Assembly (NCBI GenBank): GCA_006503535.1
Contig: QYRS01000011.1
Coordinates: 2,542,001 to 2,606,000, forward strand
DNA from: Arthrinium phaeospermum
Lineage: Eukaryota; Ascomycota; Sordariomycetes; Amphisphaeriales; Apiosporaceae
Reading direction: 5' to 3'
Length of the DNA: 64,000 nt
This document shows positions 1-11,706 of the stretch, in pieces. How positions within the stretch are numbered: position 1 is the first letter of the stretch; every line of letters begins with the position of its first letter. A program made the translations under genes and the position numbers. Below the pieces are notes generated by a model. The model did not search any database. It saw only the letters and a program-made list of their open reading frames with translations, and had not been told where the DNA came from.

Positions 1-1458
1 TATGATAGCAGTCTCGTGATGCATGCCTACAGAAAGAAAAGGAGAGAGGAATTTGCCGTTTTTAGGGGAGGGCCCGAAATCAGAGGGTGCCCTTCGGCAA
101 CCAGGAAATGCCATGCTGCAGAGTAATAAGAGGGCTGATATAGCAGTAACATGATGCTCACGAGATAAGCAGAATGGAGGGCCCGGTGCGGGGGATGCAC
201 TGACAACACAGGAAGGGAGGGAGGAGTGTAGTCGGTGAGATCAGCCGTGCACGCCAACCCTGGCCAATGTCGGTCTAGACTGCGAGTAATGCCGTGCGGC
301 TTGTTTCGAACGGTCGTCTTGGATCGGCTTGGATGGCGGTGTGCCGGTTTGTACACTGCATAAGCTTGAAGTGAGAATCCCAAAAGTTGGTTGTGGGAGC
401 CCTCCATCTCCATTTGCCAGCCCGGGGACTTTTGGCCGTCAGCGCGATCTACGGGAGCCAATCGGAGCTAACGGAAGTGGGCCGATAGCGTCTCACTGCC
501 GGCACCAGCAGCCAATTCAGCACCGACGCCATTGGGCAGAAGAAGGGAGGCAGGAGGGTCGGATTTCCGGGATAAGCCAGGCACTTACTGCCAAGGGGGG
601 CACTTGGACCTCCTAGCCGAATTTGGGGAGAACCAGATTACAGTACCTCAGAGCAAAGTCATGCTGATGTATCAAGTCAATCGCAATCAAGGCAGAATGC
701 TATCACTATGCAGCACATGTAGGTGACGAGGCCCAAGGCCCATCCAGCTGGGCGCGCAAACCTGGCAGTAGATCAGATGGCAACGTGTTGTCGCATGCAC
801 ATCATCTCAATGGATTTCTGGGGAGGACGCAGAGCGTGGACCAATCGAAGGGGCGGGTTGGGCCATGGGCAAGTATTGACGAGTCATTGACGTATGCAGG
901 CAGCCAGTTTTTGGGTACAGTTGGTACCGCCGCTGGGGATCAACTGATTGCCTGGGCGCAGACCGTTTCGGTGGGGATGGGGCATTCATTCCAGGCCTCT
1001 TCTTTGCTGGTTCGGCTGCCCCCCTCAGCAGAATCAGAAGCCCCCTATCAGTAGCCCGGTCAATCATCAATCAATCAACCCGCAGGCAATTCCAACCATT
1101 GATGGCAATCTCGCATCAGAGCGGGGCTGGCGACTTGGCAGGTCTTGGCTCCCTCCTTTGATTTTTGCTGATTGCTTATTGCTTCTTCTCCCAACGGAGC
1201 CAACGGCCCCCCAGTCAGCCCAAGGTCTTGGGATGTATTTAGACAAGACTTCCCTTTCCCTTTTGTCTTGTCCTCTCCTTGGCTTCTGGACTTTTCTGCT
1301 CTGCCTAGCCTACGCCAAGTCCCCTGGATCTAAACTTTGACGACGGATCTTGCAGCCCTATCTGCCCGTCCAATAATTTCAGATTGCCCAACGGCTGCTT
1401 ATTCCGAGAACCAGCCTGCACGTGACGTGACCCCGTTGGACTTGCATCGCGTCGCATC
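1..1458. other. Intergenic, upstream of CDF transporter
   Basis: No open frame here looks like protein: the short ORFs have no recognisable motif and no coherent exon structure. A pyrimidine-rich tract at about 1249-1285 lies roughly 180 nt before the transporter ATG, which is typical of fungal core promoters and 5' leaders. Nothing else is seen. Confidence 0.6.
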
Positions 1459-3117
1459 ATGTCCGATCCTACCCAGTCGCCGGTGGGTCCGCCTGCAGCT
1501 GTCAACACCAACAACACCGGCGACAATAGCAGCAACATCACCAACAACAACGCTGCTGCCGTCGCCACAAGCCCCGTCATCGATACCAAAGTCGAGAATG
1601 GCTCATCCCAACAGGTGCAGTCGGCCGCGCCTCCCTCGCCGAGCGCTTTGGAGTTCGGCAACGGGCTCGTCGACCCGCTGGACATCGGGCGCCACCGCCG
1701 CGACGATGTCACCCTGAAGCAGCTGCAGATCGAGTACCCCAAGGCCAACAAGCGCGAGCTCCGCAAGTTCTACCAAAACCAGAACAAGCTCATCAATCAC
1801 TACCTCGGCGTCGATGACGAGGAGCGCCTGCAGGTCGAGGAAGATGCCCGCCTCGGCCCCAAGATCAAGTTCGCAATCAACGCCTCCTTCACCGTCAACT
1901 TCTGCCTTTTCGTCATCCAGCTCTACGCCGCCATCTCCACCGGATCGCTCTCGGTACGCACAACACCATGCCCGGCCCGGTTGCGCTTATTACTCCGTCG
2001 AGACTGCGAGTGATGCTAACTTGTGTGGGTGCGATCATAGCTGTTCGCCACGGCTGCCGATGCCTTTGTACGTCTCCCTGCCCCGGCAATTCAATTAGCC
2101 GTGGATGCACGATTGCTAACTAGGAACAGATGGATCTGGTGTCGTCGTGCGTGATGCTCATCACCTCCCGGATGGCCGCCCGCGCTTCCATCTACGACTA
2201 CCCCGTGGTAAGTACAAGTAACGTCCGTTATTTGTCGAGACCAACTTTGCTAACCTTGTTGTAGGGCCGGACTCGTATCGAGACTATGGGAATCATTATC
2301 TTCTGTGCCTTGATGACCTGTGTCGCCATTGAGCTACTTGTACGCTGCACCCCCACGCTCAATGCTCTTGCCCTCGACTGACGCGTTGTAGATTGAATCC
2401 GGTCGCACGCTTGGCAATGGCCACACCGAGTCCAGCGACCAGCTGCACATCGTGCCCATGGTCTGCGTCTGCGTCGCCATCGTCGCCAAGGCCACTCTCA
2501 TGCTGTACTGCTTCGCCTACCGCAAGCACGCATCGGTCCACGTCTTCTTCGTGGACCACCGCAACGACATTGTCGTCAACACCTTTGGTCTGATCATGGC
2601 CGTGGTCGGCGAGCGGTTCGTCTGGTACCTGGATCCCATCGGTGCCATCCTGATCGCCCTGCTCATCCTCTTCTCCTGGGTCTCCAACGCGTTTGAGCAG
2701 GTCTGGCTGCTGGTGGGCAAGACGGCCCCGCCCGATTACATTTCGCGCCTCATCTACTTGACCATCACCTTCGACGACCGCATTCTCAAGGTCGATACCG
2801 TATGTTTGCCTTGAGTCTATTATACGTTGAGTCTAGCTGACAGTTTCCAGTGCCGTGCATACCACGCGGGCCAGAACTACTACGTCGAGGTCGACATCAT
2901 CATGGACCGCTACACTCCCCTGGAGATCTCCCACGACGTCAGCCAGGCTCTGCAGAGGAAACTCGAGGGCCTGTCGGACGTCGAGCGGGCCTTCGTCCAC
3001 GTCGACTACGAGGACGACCACGATGTCAACGAGGAGCACAAGCCTCTCTACGAGAAGAGAGTGCCCCGGAGGACCGTCCGCAAGCTCTGGGCCGATATGA
3101 TTGGGCGCGCCGACTAA
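1459..3117 (+). CDS. Cation diffusion facilitator, Mn-CDF type
   Basis: A proton-coupled divalent metal exporter of the CDF family, probably moving Mn2+ out of the cytosol into an organelle or the exterior. Six exons (1459-1953, 2041-2067, 2130-2207, 2265-2339, 2392-2799, 2851-3117) join in frame to 449 aa. The first ~110 residues are hydrophilic, with an Asn/Thr-rich start. Six transmembrane segments and a ~100-aa cytosolic C-terminal domain follow. Both metal-site motifs are visible: DAFMD, split by the exon 2/3 junction, and DHRND before TM5. In this family a DxxxD pair marks the Mn-CDF group, whereas Zn-CDFs carry HxxxD. The very short exon 2 (27 nt) is supported because it supplies half of the first motif. 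Metal specificity is inferred from the motif only. Confidence 0.9.
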
Positions 3118-3726
3118 GTGGCTCGCTGCATCGTACCCAGCCCCCCAATAGAGGAGGCGGTACACCCCATCTATCACAAGTTTGGGTTCGCCGTTGGTCC
3201 TGCATAAGTACGGGAAATAACCCCCTTCGCCGCGCCCCCGATCCAGCCGCAAAGGTCTGGCCTTCGCTGAAATTCCCGAAGGACGGGCGCGGCAATCTAC
3301 CAAGACCGATTGTGTGTATTTCTTTCGCATAGTCCCCGCTTGGGACTCACCCTCTTTCGTCGTCGATTGCGCGAACTTGTGGGAGCCTGACCGGCTTCCG
3401 TTCGTCGCGCTTCTTATGCCCGTTCGCTAGAGTTGCCTTGCCAAAGCAAGTGCAAGAGGGATGCCGTTCAGTAACTAGATTAGTACTGCATACCGACAGG
3501 CGAATCCAACAATATAAAGTAAAGTTAAAGTCATTTGACAAGACCGCGTGAAGGCCACAGTGGATGAATCAATCGTATATACAACTGCCCGTCTCGGCTC
3601 CTGTTATCGCCTATACAATTACCAAAGAAATGTGCCCAGCACAAGGATAAGGTCTGCTGTTCCTTTCTAGACCTTGCTCTGCGATGAACCAAGCCAACAT
3701 CAAGTCCCCCAAGCCAAACCCCTCGC
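3118..3726. other. Intergenic between convergent genes
   Basis: This is the shared 3' region of the CDF gene (+) and the dioxygenase gene (-). The small ORFs are not convincing. No repeat or RNA gene was recognised. Confidence 0.6.
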
Positions 3727-5150
3727 CTACTTGAAGTACTGCCCCTTGAAGCCGGGCAGGATCTCTTCGCCATCCTTGGCATACTGATGGTCCTTGGCTT
3801 TGGCTTGCTGCCATTTCTGTTTCCGCTGGGTGAATTCTGGTCAAGAGTTAGCTTCTAGTACTCTCGGCCTTGGGGTTTATGCAAATACTGACCACCCATC
3901 GTAGGCACCGGGTGCCCGCCTGTTTCAAACTCGTTCTGGACGAAACCTGCCCGCTTGAGGACGGGGGAGTCGATGGTCTTGAGGACGACGTCGTTCTGGG
4001 GGCGGGAGAAGTAGAGGAGGCCCAGGCGGTCGACGTGTCGCTGGTCGGCGGGCGGGAGCGCGACCTGCAAAAGTTAGTCTCGAGGCACATTAAGTAACCT
4101 GAGGGCATGACCGAAAGAAGGCTTACCCTGTGAATGGTGGACTTGATGTAGCCGCCCGTCAGGAAGCTCAGGGCGTCGCAGGTGTTGACGGTCAGGCTGC
4201 CGTCGAGGGGCTTGGCCCACTTCCACTGGCCCGTCTCGTGCTCGCGGATCTGCAGGGCGGCGACGGGCTGCCGGAACAGGAGGGTGATGGTGCCGAGGTC
4301 CGTGTGCCCGCCGGACCAGAGGCCGTCGTCGAGCTTGGCGATCTCCTCGGGCGAGAATTTCCCGTACTTCATGTAGCGCAGGTGGGACTCGTCGTGGGTG
4401 TCCCAGCGGTGCAGCTTGGTGAAGAAGTCGGGCGGGAGCTCGAGGGCGAGGGCGATGAGGTGGTTGAGGGGGTTGAGGACTTTTTCGTAGAGGGACTGAG
4501 GGTGATGTTAGCTGAATATTCAGTTGTTGGTGAGGGTGTTGCAGGTTCTTACTTTGGCAAAGGTTTCGATCTCTTCGATATGTTCTTTCAGCAGTTCGGG
4601 TACGGGTTGTGTGATGTGGCCGTCGTTGGCTGTGCGCGGTTTTGTCAGTACTGGCAACATAACCGGCAACATAATAGGCAACAATTCGCTAAGCTTGAGG
4701 ACCACTCACTAGCCATGTTCCACACTTCGACTTTGTCCTTGAGCCCGCCGCTGAGGGCCCTCCGACCGGCGGGCCGGTAGCCGTTGTACTCGCCGTTGTC
4801 GAGATCGGGCACGTAGTTCAGCTTCTCCTCGAGGGGCAGCTCGTAGAAGGCCTGGCCCAGGGCGAACTGGCGGTCGACCTTTTCTTGGGGGATGCCGAAG
4901 TTGGTGACGTAGAAGAAGCCCTTGGTGCGGATGGCCTCGATGAGCTGCTGGGCGAGCTGCTGGTTGCCCTCGTCGGTGCCGTACGTGGAGAGGTCGATGT
5001 TGGCGACTAGGGATGAGAAGTGTCAGTCAATTTGCTCAATTAGGGTGGCAATCTTGCAATTGGATGTAGTGACGCACGATCGGCCCAGTCGAGATCCTCT
5101 TTCGTCTCCGGGACGTGGGAGTATTGCGAGATTTGCGTGGCGTGAGGCAT
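3727..5150 (-). CDS. 2-oxoglutarate/Fe(II)-dependent dioxygenase (isopenicillin N synthase-like fold)
   Basis: A soluble non-heme iron oxygenase of the IPNS/2OG-Fe(II) superfamily; the substrate is unknown. Six exons (5078-5150, 4710-5006, 4553-4629, 4127-4495, 3893-4064, 3727-3836) join exactly to 365 aa. The N-terminal DIOX_N part includes GFFYVTNFGIP (about residues 54-64). The iron triad is visible as GGHTDLGTITLL (His213, Asp215) and KSTIHRV (His271). An Arg about 14 residues after the distal His is the likely co-substrate anchor. Fungal members act in secondary metabolism, alkaloid or gibberellin-like pathways, or in general detoxification. No biosynthetic cluster is visible here, so it is best treated as a stand-alone oxygenase. 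The start at 5150 follows the usual short MPxxT-type N-terminus of the family. Confidence 0.9.
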
Positions 5151-6113
5151 CTTCAAATCTGGGTATCTGGGTATCGAGGGGGCAGATGCAGGGGGTGTGA
5201 ATGGCAAAATTAAATAATGTCCAGGAGCTATGAAATAATAGAAGTTTATAAATAAAAATCATTTCATCTTTTGGCCGCGTCCGACCCTCCGGATTGCGCC
5301 GGCCGTGATGTCGTGATCGGAGCCCCGCACCCGATTGCGATATTACTCCAACGGTTGCGTGATCCCACGGCAGATGACACCATGCCCCCCTTCTGCCCAA
5401 ATCTGCTTGGCGGCCGACTTATTGCACGGGATCACGTCATCTTCGAGATTGCGCATGCCCTTCTATTGGGCTATCTCGCGATGGAGTGTCGATAAGAAGT
5501 CGGGCTTTACCCCTTTCGCAAATCGCTGTTGTTGATGGCGGCCCTGATGCCCCGTCGTTACGGATTTCTCTCCGTCAACCCCTCATGCGATTTCGCTGTT
5601 ACTAATGGCCTCTTCTTGTGTTTACCTAAATCTCCGCAATTGGGGATCCGGCAGTTTTATTCTGCGCGGGGGTGGCACGTCGATGCATGTAACCGCGACC
5701 TGGGTGCAACAGCACTCGCGCGGTGAGAGTGACATAACAGCACTGGAGTACCTAAGAATGATTGGAAGCCAAATATTTGGGTTGCCCTGCTACAAGACAA
5801 TGCAGTTTCAAGGTTCCTGGAAGAGCCGCCCTGCTGGCGACCAGCCGAGGGGAGTAGAGTCAGTGTTTTGTCGGTTTGATGATGTATACAGGAATGTCCA
5901 ATCTAGGCCTCAATGATATCACAATCAGACTGTCGTGCCACCAAGAAGCAAACATGCTCACCCACACGTGAAGAACAGAGTACCACAGGAGTTTCAGGTT
6001 TCAGCACTCTTTGATACCTCATATCCAACTTTCCATGTCTTCCTATCCTTTACGGATCCGCCGGGAGATGGCCAGTCTACCTCAACCCCCGAAGCCCCAT
6101 GTTTATAGAGAAG
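5151..6113. other. Intergenic between divergent genes
   Basis: This holds the upstream regions of the dioxygenase (-) and the F-box-like gene (+). ORFs at 5271-5916 lack motifs and are probably chance. No promoter motif can be assigned with confidence. Confidence 0.55.
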
Positions 6114-7625
6114 ATGGCATTCCAACGTCTCCCTGTCGAACTCCTGCAGGATATTGCTGGGAGATGCTCAGTGCTTACTGTCCTTGCCTTTTCCAACACC
6201 TGTCGGGCCGCCTATCTGGCCTGTCGAGATGCGGCTCTTTGCCAGCGCGCCTTTTTGAACCAAGTGAGTTTTCCATCCAGTGCTATCTACTGTTGAATTA
6301 CTGGACAAGTGTGAATTAGTTCCGGCTGGCTAACACGGTGTGGTCCTGGTTGCGATGGGTCCCTGTACCTGGCCCAGACGACATGATCCCGATACCTTGC
6401 CAAGACGACACGATCCCGATAACCGAGGCCGAGTTCAAAACCATAGCAGGCCGGAGCGGTGCCAACATTGTCCTATGGGCGCGCTATACCGCGGCACTGG
6501 AACAGCTCCGAGCCGCCTCCGTATGGCCCAAACCGCGCTATCATCCGCGTGGCGGGGTCGACCCCGAGGTGGATGACGAGATCTGGAGAAGAGACCTGGC
6601 AGCGTCTGCACGTTGTGCGCCGGAGCTACTGGTCATCGGCAGTACGTTTGTTATGCCTTGCCATTCCCCAACGGGATACAGATTAATTGATAATACTGAA
6701 ACTCCGGGTGGCAGATTATCACTTCTTCGACAGGCACCGCCCACTTGCTTTGAAGCTCGTGATTGCACTGCTGAACTCACCGAGCGGCATCCACACAACC
6801 TGCCCTCGCCAGACGCTGTCGAAACTAGCATTCTGCTTCGTGTTTGCCTGCAACCAGGACGCCCCTTTCCATTACCAACTGAGCTTTCGGGAGTTCCACA
6901 GCGCCGCTGCGCGAGCCCAGAATAGGCTGACGAGGGACTGGAACCGGAACCCGGAGCAGTGTCTCCGCGACGAGCACCACCACTATTTCCTGCTGGGTTT
7001 CCTGTTCCACACGCTGAGCCAGGGGATCATCGAGACTCCTTGCTTCGAAGTCTCGTTGTGGGCGGAAGGGTTATCAGATCAAGACGTTTCCGAGCTCCCG
7101 CTGCCGTTTGACGATGCATCTACCAGAGAGGAGGGAGAAGATAGCCCATGGGATCGGTGGCTTCGGCGGACCAATACCCGGTACTGCCGTAGGGAGGAGA
7201 TCGAAGGGGCGGATTGGCTGGGGCAGTTCACTCTGGGCCCGTACATCTCGTCCTTTGATAATTTCGGGTATCCTTTCCGTGATTTGGCGAAGCGGTAGGC
7301 TCGACAGGATGCTCACTTGGCAAGGTTCCCCAGACTTATACGCAGCCTCCGCTTCACGGTCCAGCCGCAGGAAGCAGGAGACGAATGGATGTCGATTTCG
7401 GGGACAGGCACGCAAGACTCTCAAGAATTAACCATGGACGGCCAGATACGTCCTACCCAGAGCCGCGCCACGGTGACCATGGAGTCTCCCGTCATGGGGC
7501 GGCTGCTCCTGGAGGGACGCATCAGCCCCTATGGGATCGTCGGCTTTTGGTGCCATGACGGTCAAATCGAAGTCCAAGGGTTCTTCTGGCTATTCAAGGC
7601 AATGTATTACTTCGACGATCTTTGA
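6114..7625 (+). CDS. F-box-like domain protein, four-exon model
   Basis: A probable SCF ubiquitin-ligase adaptor or F-box-derived protein; the target is unknown. The first exon carries an F-box-like helix pair: LPVELLQDIAGRC followed by AFSNTCRAAYLACRD. Exons 6114-6263, 6320-6641, 6715-7267 and 7334-7625 join in frame to 438 aa. Without the last intron, exon 3 would stop at 7298 (DLAKR then stop). The spliced version adds a well-formed beta-rich C-terminal segment ending at 7625, and the total becomes a multiple of three, so I prefer it. An in-frame ATG at 6099 could extend the N-terminus by five residues. No leucine-rich or WD repeats were seen. It converges on the thioesterase gene. Confidence 0.65.
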
Positions 7626-7801
7626 CCACGGCCCTGGATCGAGTTCATCTCAGCATTGCGAATTTCAGCAGATATTTGGCTTCGATGGATCTTTAAACAC
7701 GTTTTGTCACGAAAGACAGCATTGGTGGGATTTGGGCCGTTCATTTTCTTCTCTGTGCAGACCACCGGGAACTGGCTTGCTTTCCCTGATATTGTACCCA
7801 A

Positions 7802-8820
7802 CTACATCTTGGACGCCTTGGGCTTCAACAAGATCAGCGCCTCCTGAGAGACCGTCATGACCAACCGGCCCGTCTTCATATCCCACATCCGCTGCGAGGT
7901 AAGCACCCGCCCGTGCGCGCCCCAGGCGGTATCGCGCTCCAGCACGACCCAGTCATCAATATGGGCGCCGGGCTCGTGGAACGAAACGTTGTGCGTCAGG
8001 CTGGCGAGCAGCGCGACGTTCTTGAAGCCGCGGCCCACTTGCAGGGGGCTGGCCGCCAGGGCGGGCCCGACCGACATCTCGTCCGACAGGAAGCCGAACG
8101 CGGCCAGGTGCGCCGCGGGGCCCGCCGAAGAGGCCGAGAGCCGGGTCGGTGACCGAACCCAGCCGCGCAGCCGGAACTGTGACGGGTCATCGTCCATGTC
8201 GAGGGCGTGGGGGCGCCAGTCGAGCGACTTGTCGTCGGCGCTGATCTGGGTGATGGAGGCGCCCTTGGCCACCATGCCGCTCTGCAGGGCCTGGAAGGCG
8301 TCCTTGTCCACTTGTTCGGGGTGGGCGCCGTCCAGGTCCGGCATTGGGATTCCGTAAGTCAGGACATTGTTCCCTTTGGCGGCGGCGGCGTAGTCGTAGT
8401 TTTGAAAGGAAAGCGTCGCGAGGTAGACCAGGGTCCCGTTCTGCTCGGCCCGCACGGTGCGCGTGGCAAGCCGGCGGCCGTCGTGGGTGCGCTCGACGCG
8501 GTAGACCAGCTGGTCTTGGGCGTTGGTGGTGTTGAGGAACGAGGACTGGCTTGAGGTGACCTGGTGGGAGTCCGGAACGGTGGCGCTGGCGGCCGAGATG
8601 GCTTGGGATACTAGGATCGACCCGCGGAGGGATCGGACGCCGGCTTGGAGGTTTAACGAGCTGGCAAAACGCAGCAGTTACAACGTCAACTAAGGGTTCA
8701 TTTCGAACTGAGTGGCATGGGGAAGTGTGCTTACCTGGCATTGGTGTAAACATCGCGTCCTAGGTCAGGGGATGGCGTCACTGCGATGACGGACTCAATG
8801 TAGGCTGGCTGTTGCTCCAT
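7802..8820 (-). CDS. TesB-type acyl-CoA thioesterase (double hot-dog)
   Basis: Hydrolyses acyl-CoA to free acid and CoA. The fungal TesB family acts in peroxisomes or cytosol on fatty acyl-CoA. Two exons (8735-8820, 7802-8660) give 314 aa. The N-terminal hot-dog shows LRGSILVSQAISAASATVP and VERTHDGRRLATRTVRAEQ, the usual TesB pattern of a Q-A-L/I helix and a DGRxxxTRxV strand. The C-terminal hot-dog shows HEPGAHIDDWVVLERDTAW and GRLVMTVSQEALI, where the D and Q/T positions of the TesB active site would lie. The C-terminal residues are KASKM, which may be a weak PTS1-like tail but not a canonical SKL. Family assignment is firm; the chain-length preference is unknown. Confidence 0.88.
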
Positions 8821-9303
8821 GGCGTGATGTTCCTCCAATGGCGAGATCAACTTGCGAATGTTGGAATACTTCGGGGTGAATAGACCGTCAGATTTCTTAT
8901 TGCTGTATCTTTTCACAAGAGGCTAGCCAACATCACACCAGGATGAGCATCGAAACAGTGAACGGCGTGTTGGAAGTAAGGGATGCATCCTCATCGTTCG
9001 ATCTGTAGATCTTGCCCCTGCTTGGTGCATGCGCCCACATAATGCATGCAAGTGTGGAAGTTGGTCCGAAGTTATCGACCCGGCCTGTTGGTAAGGTTGA
9101 GGGGTGGGTGGAGCCGCAATGCAGTGAATGCATGGATATTAATCGTCACATCTTATGCTTGCACAAGACCCTTCGTGGCCGAGTATCGGAGTCAGAGTTC
9201 CTACCAATGTCACAGTAGTTCAAGAGAATTTGGTGTAAGGTTGACTACCGGTCTTTGAGTATAACACACCATCACGGAAATGGACCACACCTCCGCGTAT
9301 TAT
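8821..9303. other. Intergenic
   Basis: Lies between the thioesterase start and the P450 stop, both on the minus strand. Nothing is recognised. Confidence 0.6.
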
Positions 9304-11122
9304 CTATGCCTTCGTCTCGATCTCCCTCCACAGCTCACCGAGGGGTTTGAAAACGAGGTTGGGGCCCAGGTGCGTAGACCCAAAGCTGTCCCAGGTCTGG
9401 AACTCGTCGACTCGCCCACGGCCGTCGCTTTGACCAGCATCAGTACCCTCCCCCAGTTTGCCCAAGTTTCCCGGCGCAACTTCAAAGTCGAAAAACCAAA
9501 GCGTTTTAGCCAGGACCAGCCCGGTTTCCAGATACGCCACTAAAGGTTACATGTTAGCACCTTTCGAGACAAATGGGGCACGAGATGTTGTAACTCCTTA
9601 CTCGATTTGCCAGCACATCCACGCGAGCCGAGTGAAAACGGACAGAACGCCGAGTTCATCCTTGATAACGTCTCCGCATCGGATTCCAACCAGCGTCCCG
9701 GTCGGAAGACGAACGGCTCGGGAAAGTACTGCTCGTTGTGGTGAATGGCATAGACACTCACGCCCACCTGGGTGCCGGGCGGGATCACGTGCCCGTCGAC
9801 GACGAACGGCCCTTTCCCTAGCTCTTCGGCATACGGCTCCCGCCAGAGTGTGCCGGCCACCGGGGGCGACATGCGCAACGCCTCGTCGATGCAGGCGCGC
9901 AAATACCTACATCCGGCCAGCTGGGGTCCGTTGCGGATTTCGTTGTTGCCCTGGAAAGTACACCGGATCTCCTTGGCCAGTTTCTTGTACACCTCCGGGT
10001 ATCGAGATAGGTAGAAGAACAGGGCGGAAATGGCCGTAGAGGTGGTATCACCCGCTGGTTTCAAGATCAGCCCACGTAGTCTAAATTCAGAGGTGACTGT
10101 TAAGCAGGAGGAATGGGGAGAACATACCGGCTGGAAAAAGAACAAAGCCTCGGAGAAGAGCTGGCTGGTATCGATCCCGTTTTCGGGGTTGGCGAGGTAG
10201 TCCGCGGTGAAGGAGAAAAGGTCCTGCTTGGCATGCTTGCCCTGAGCGAGGCGCTCGCGGATCATGGTCTGGATCTTCTGCAAGTACAGCCCTCGCTGGT
10301 TCCTGCCCAAGAACACGAACAGGCGATGGATGCCCGTCTTCTTGAGCAAGGGCCACTGCATGAAGGCGTTGTACTGGTACGCGCCTAACTTCATCCCGTC
10401 GATTAGGAACCGGTTCTCTTCTTCGGTCTGCATGTTCAGGGGGTAGCCAAAGGCCAGGTGTCCGACGATGTCCGTGCCCAGCAACTTGGACCTCTTCGAC
10501 ATGTCCACGGGGCTACCAGGCTGCCGCGAGGCTAGCAGTAGCTGGCGGATGAACTCGTCGACCTGGTCTAGGAGCATGGGCTCGAAGGCGCGGATGGCCT
10601 TGTCGTTGATGGCATGGCCGATGAGCCTGCGCTTCTCGCGGTGGTGGCGCTTGTCGATGACATTGAACAGGTTGATCTTGCCGGCGATGAGGGCGAGCTG
10701 GTACACGTGGGACTTGGTGACGCGCTCATTGTTGTAGATATCTTGAGCCGTTGTCAGTCCGGTGTGCATGGCGCGTACTCTGTTAGACGACTCACCTTGC
10801 AGGGCCTCGGCTGATTTGAAGACGAGCTTGTTGGGACCCGCGCGAAGTACGGGGCCATACTCGAGAAGATCGAGGTACGTCCTTAGATGGAGGCAGCCGA
10901 AAAGCGTGTAAAAGCCGGCATAGACATCCAACAGCTTGGCGACGGCTGGTCCGGGGTACTTGCTGAGGGGATGAAGGAAGAAACGGTATATTAATAAAAG
11001 GAGTAACTAGTATGACGCATCAGTTAACCTGCACTTGAGGAGTCAAATTATAGACTTACATAGACCAGAATACCGCAAGCAGCCCAGGAGGCCACAGGGG
11101 AGGCAACGTTGAAGATATCCAT
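9304..11122 (-). CDS. Cytochrome P450 monooxygenase with apparent 1-nt frame break
   Basis: A heme-thiolate oxygenase bound to the ER by its N-terminus. Exons 11060-11122, 10796-11006, 10128-10741, 9602-10054 and 9304-9539 total 1577 nt, exactly one short of 526 codons. Seen: an N-terminal anchor (LLLLLIYRFF), the PGP hinge (KYPGPAVAKL), the C-helix region (KRRLIGHAINDK), the I-helix threonines (AGDTTST), the ExxR helix (CIDEALRMSPP) and the heme loop FSLGSRGCAG. The break falls in the I-helix just before the intron at 10055-10127. Reading through that intron inserts 24 residues into the helix, while splicing it shifts the frame by one. One extra base in the A/T run at 10135-10139 would give the usual FFFPA-GDTT pattern of this P450 group. 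It is either a sequencing error or a recent pseudogene. The substrate is unknown. Confidence 0.8.
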
Positions 11123-11706
11123 GAGGACTGACTAATACTTATGTTCCAAATGCGAGTTTTACAAGAAATGAGTTTCAACATTGAAAGAAACATGGCAAAA
11201 ATCAATCACTGATGTACATAAAGACGTATTGCTACGGTGGTTGTTGGTTGTTGGTTGCTGGTGCATACATCAATTGCAACCCTGAACCACCAATCAGATC
11301 GTCGCAAATTCCTCTCCAGCAGCACGCCCCTGTACGACTGCTTGCTCCTCACTGACTGGAGCCACCAAAAGTGGTACCGAGCATTCCGGTTCTGGCCTGC
11401 ATTCGGTCCATCGCTGCAAAGTCGTCGCGACAATTAGCATCGATTTCCCCAATTGAACTCTACGGCCTTGATATCTTGATTAGTCGATATTTTACAATAC
11501 TGCATGTAGTTGGAAAGTCCTAGGTGGCCAAATGGAAGAATGTGACTGACGTAAGGGATTCGGGCCAGTTAACCCGTTAAAAAAAATTCAAGCGCGATTA
11601 TCTCCATGGGACCATCCAAAATGAACACAGGCAAAGCAACACCCATGCATGACGACCAGGCAATCCGATGTGCGCGGCCGGGTAAAGACTGGCAGGGAAT
11701 AATATC
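11123..11706. other. Intergenic between divergent P450 and SbcD-SbcC genes
   Basis: This 584-nt interval holds the upstream regions of both genes. A 7-nt A run lies near 11580. No open frame or clear regulatory motif was identified. Confidence 0.55.
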
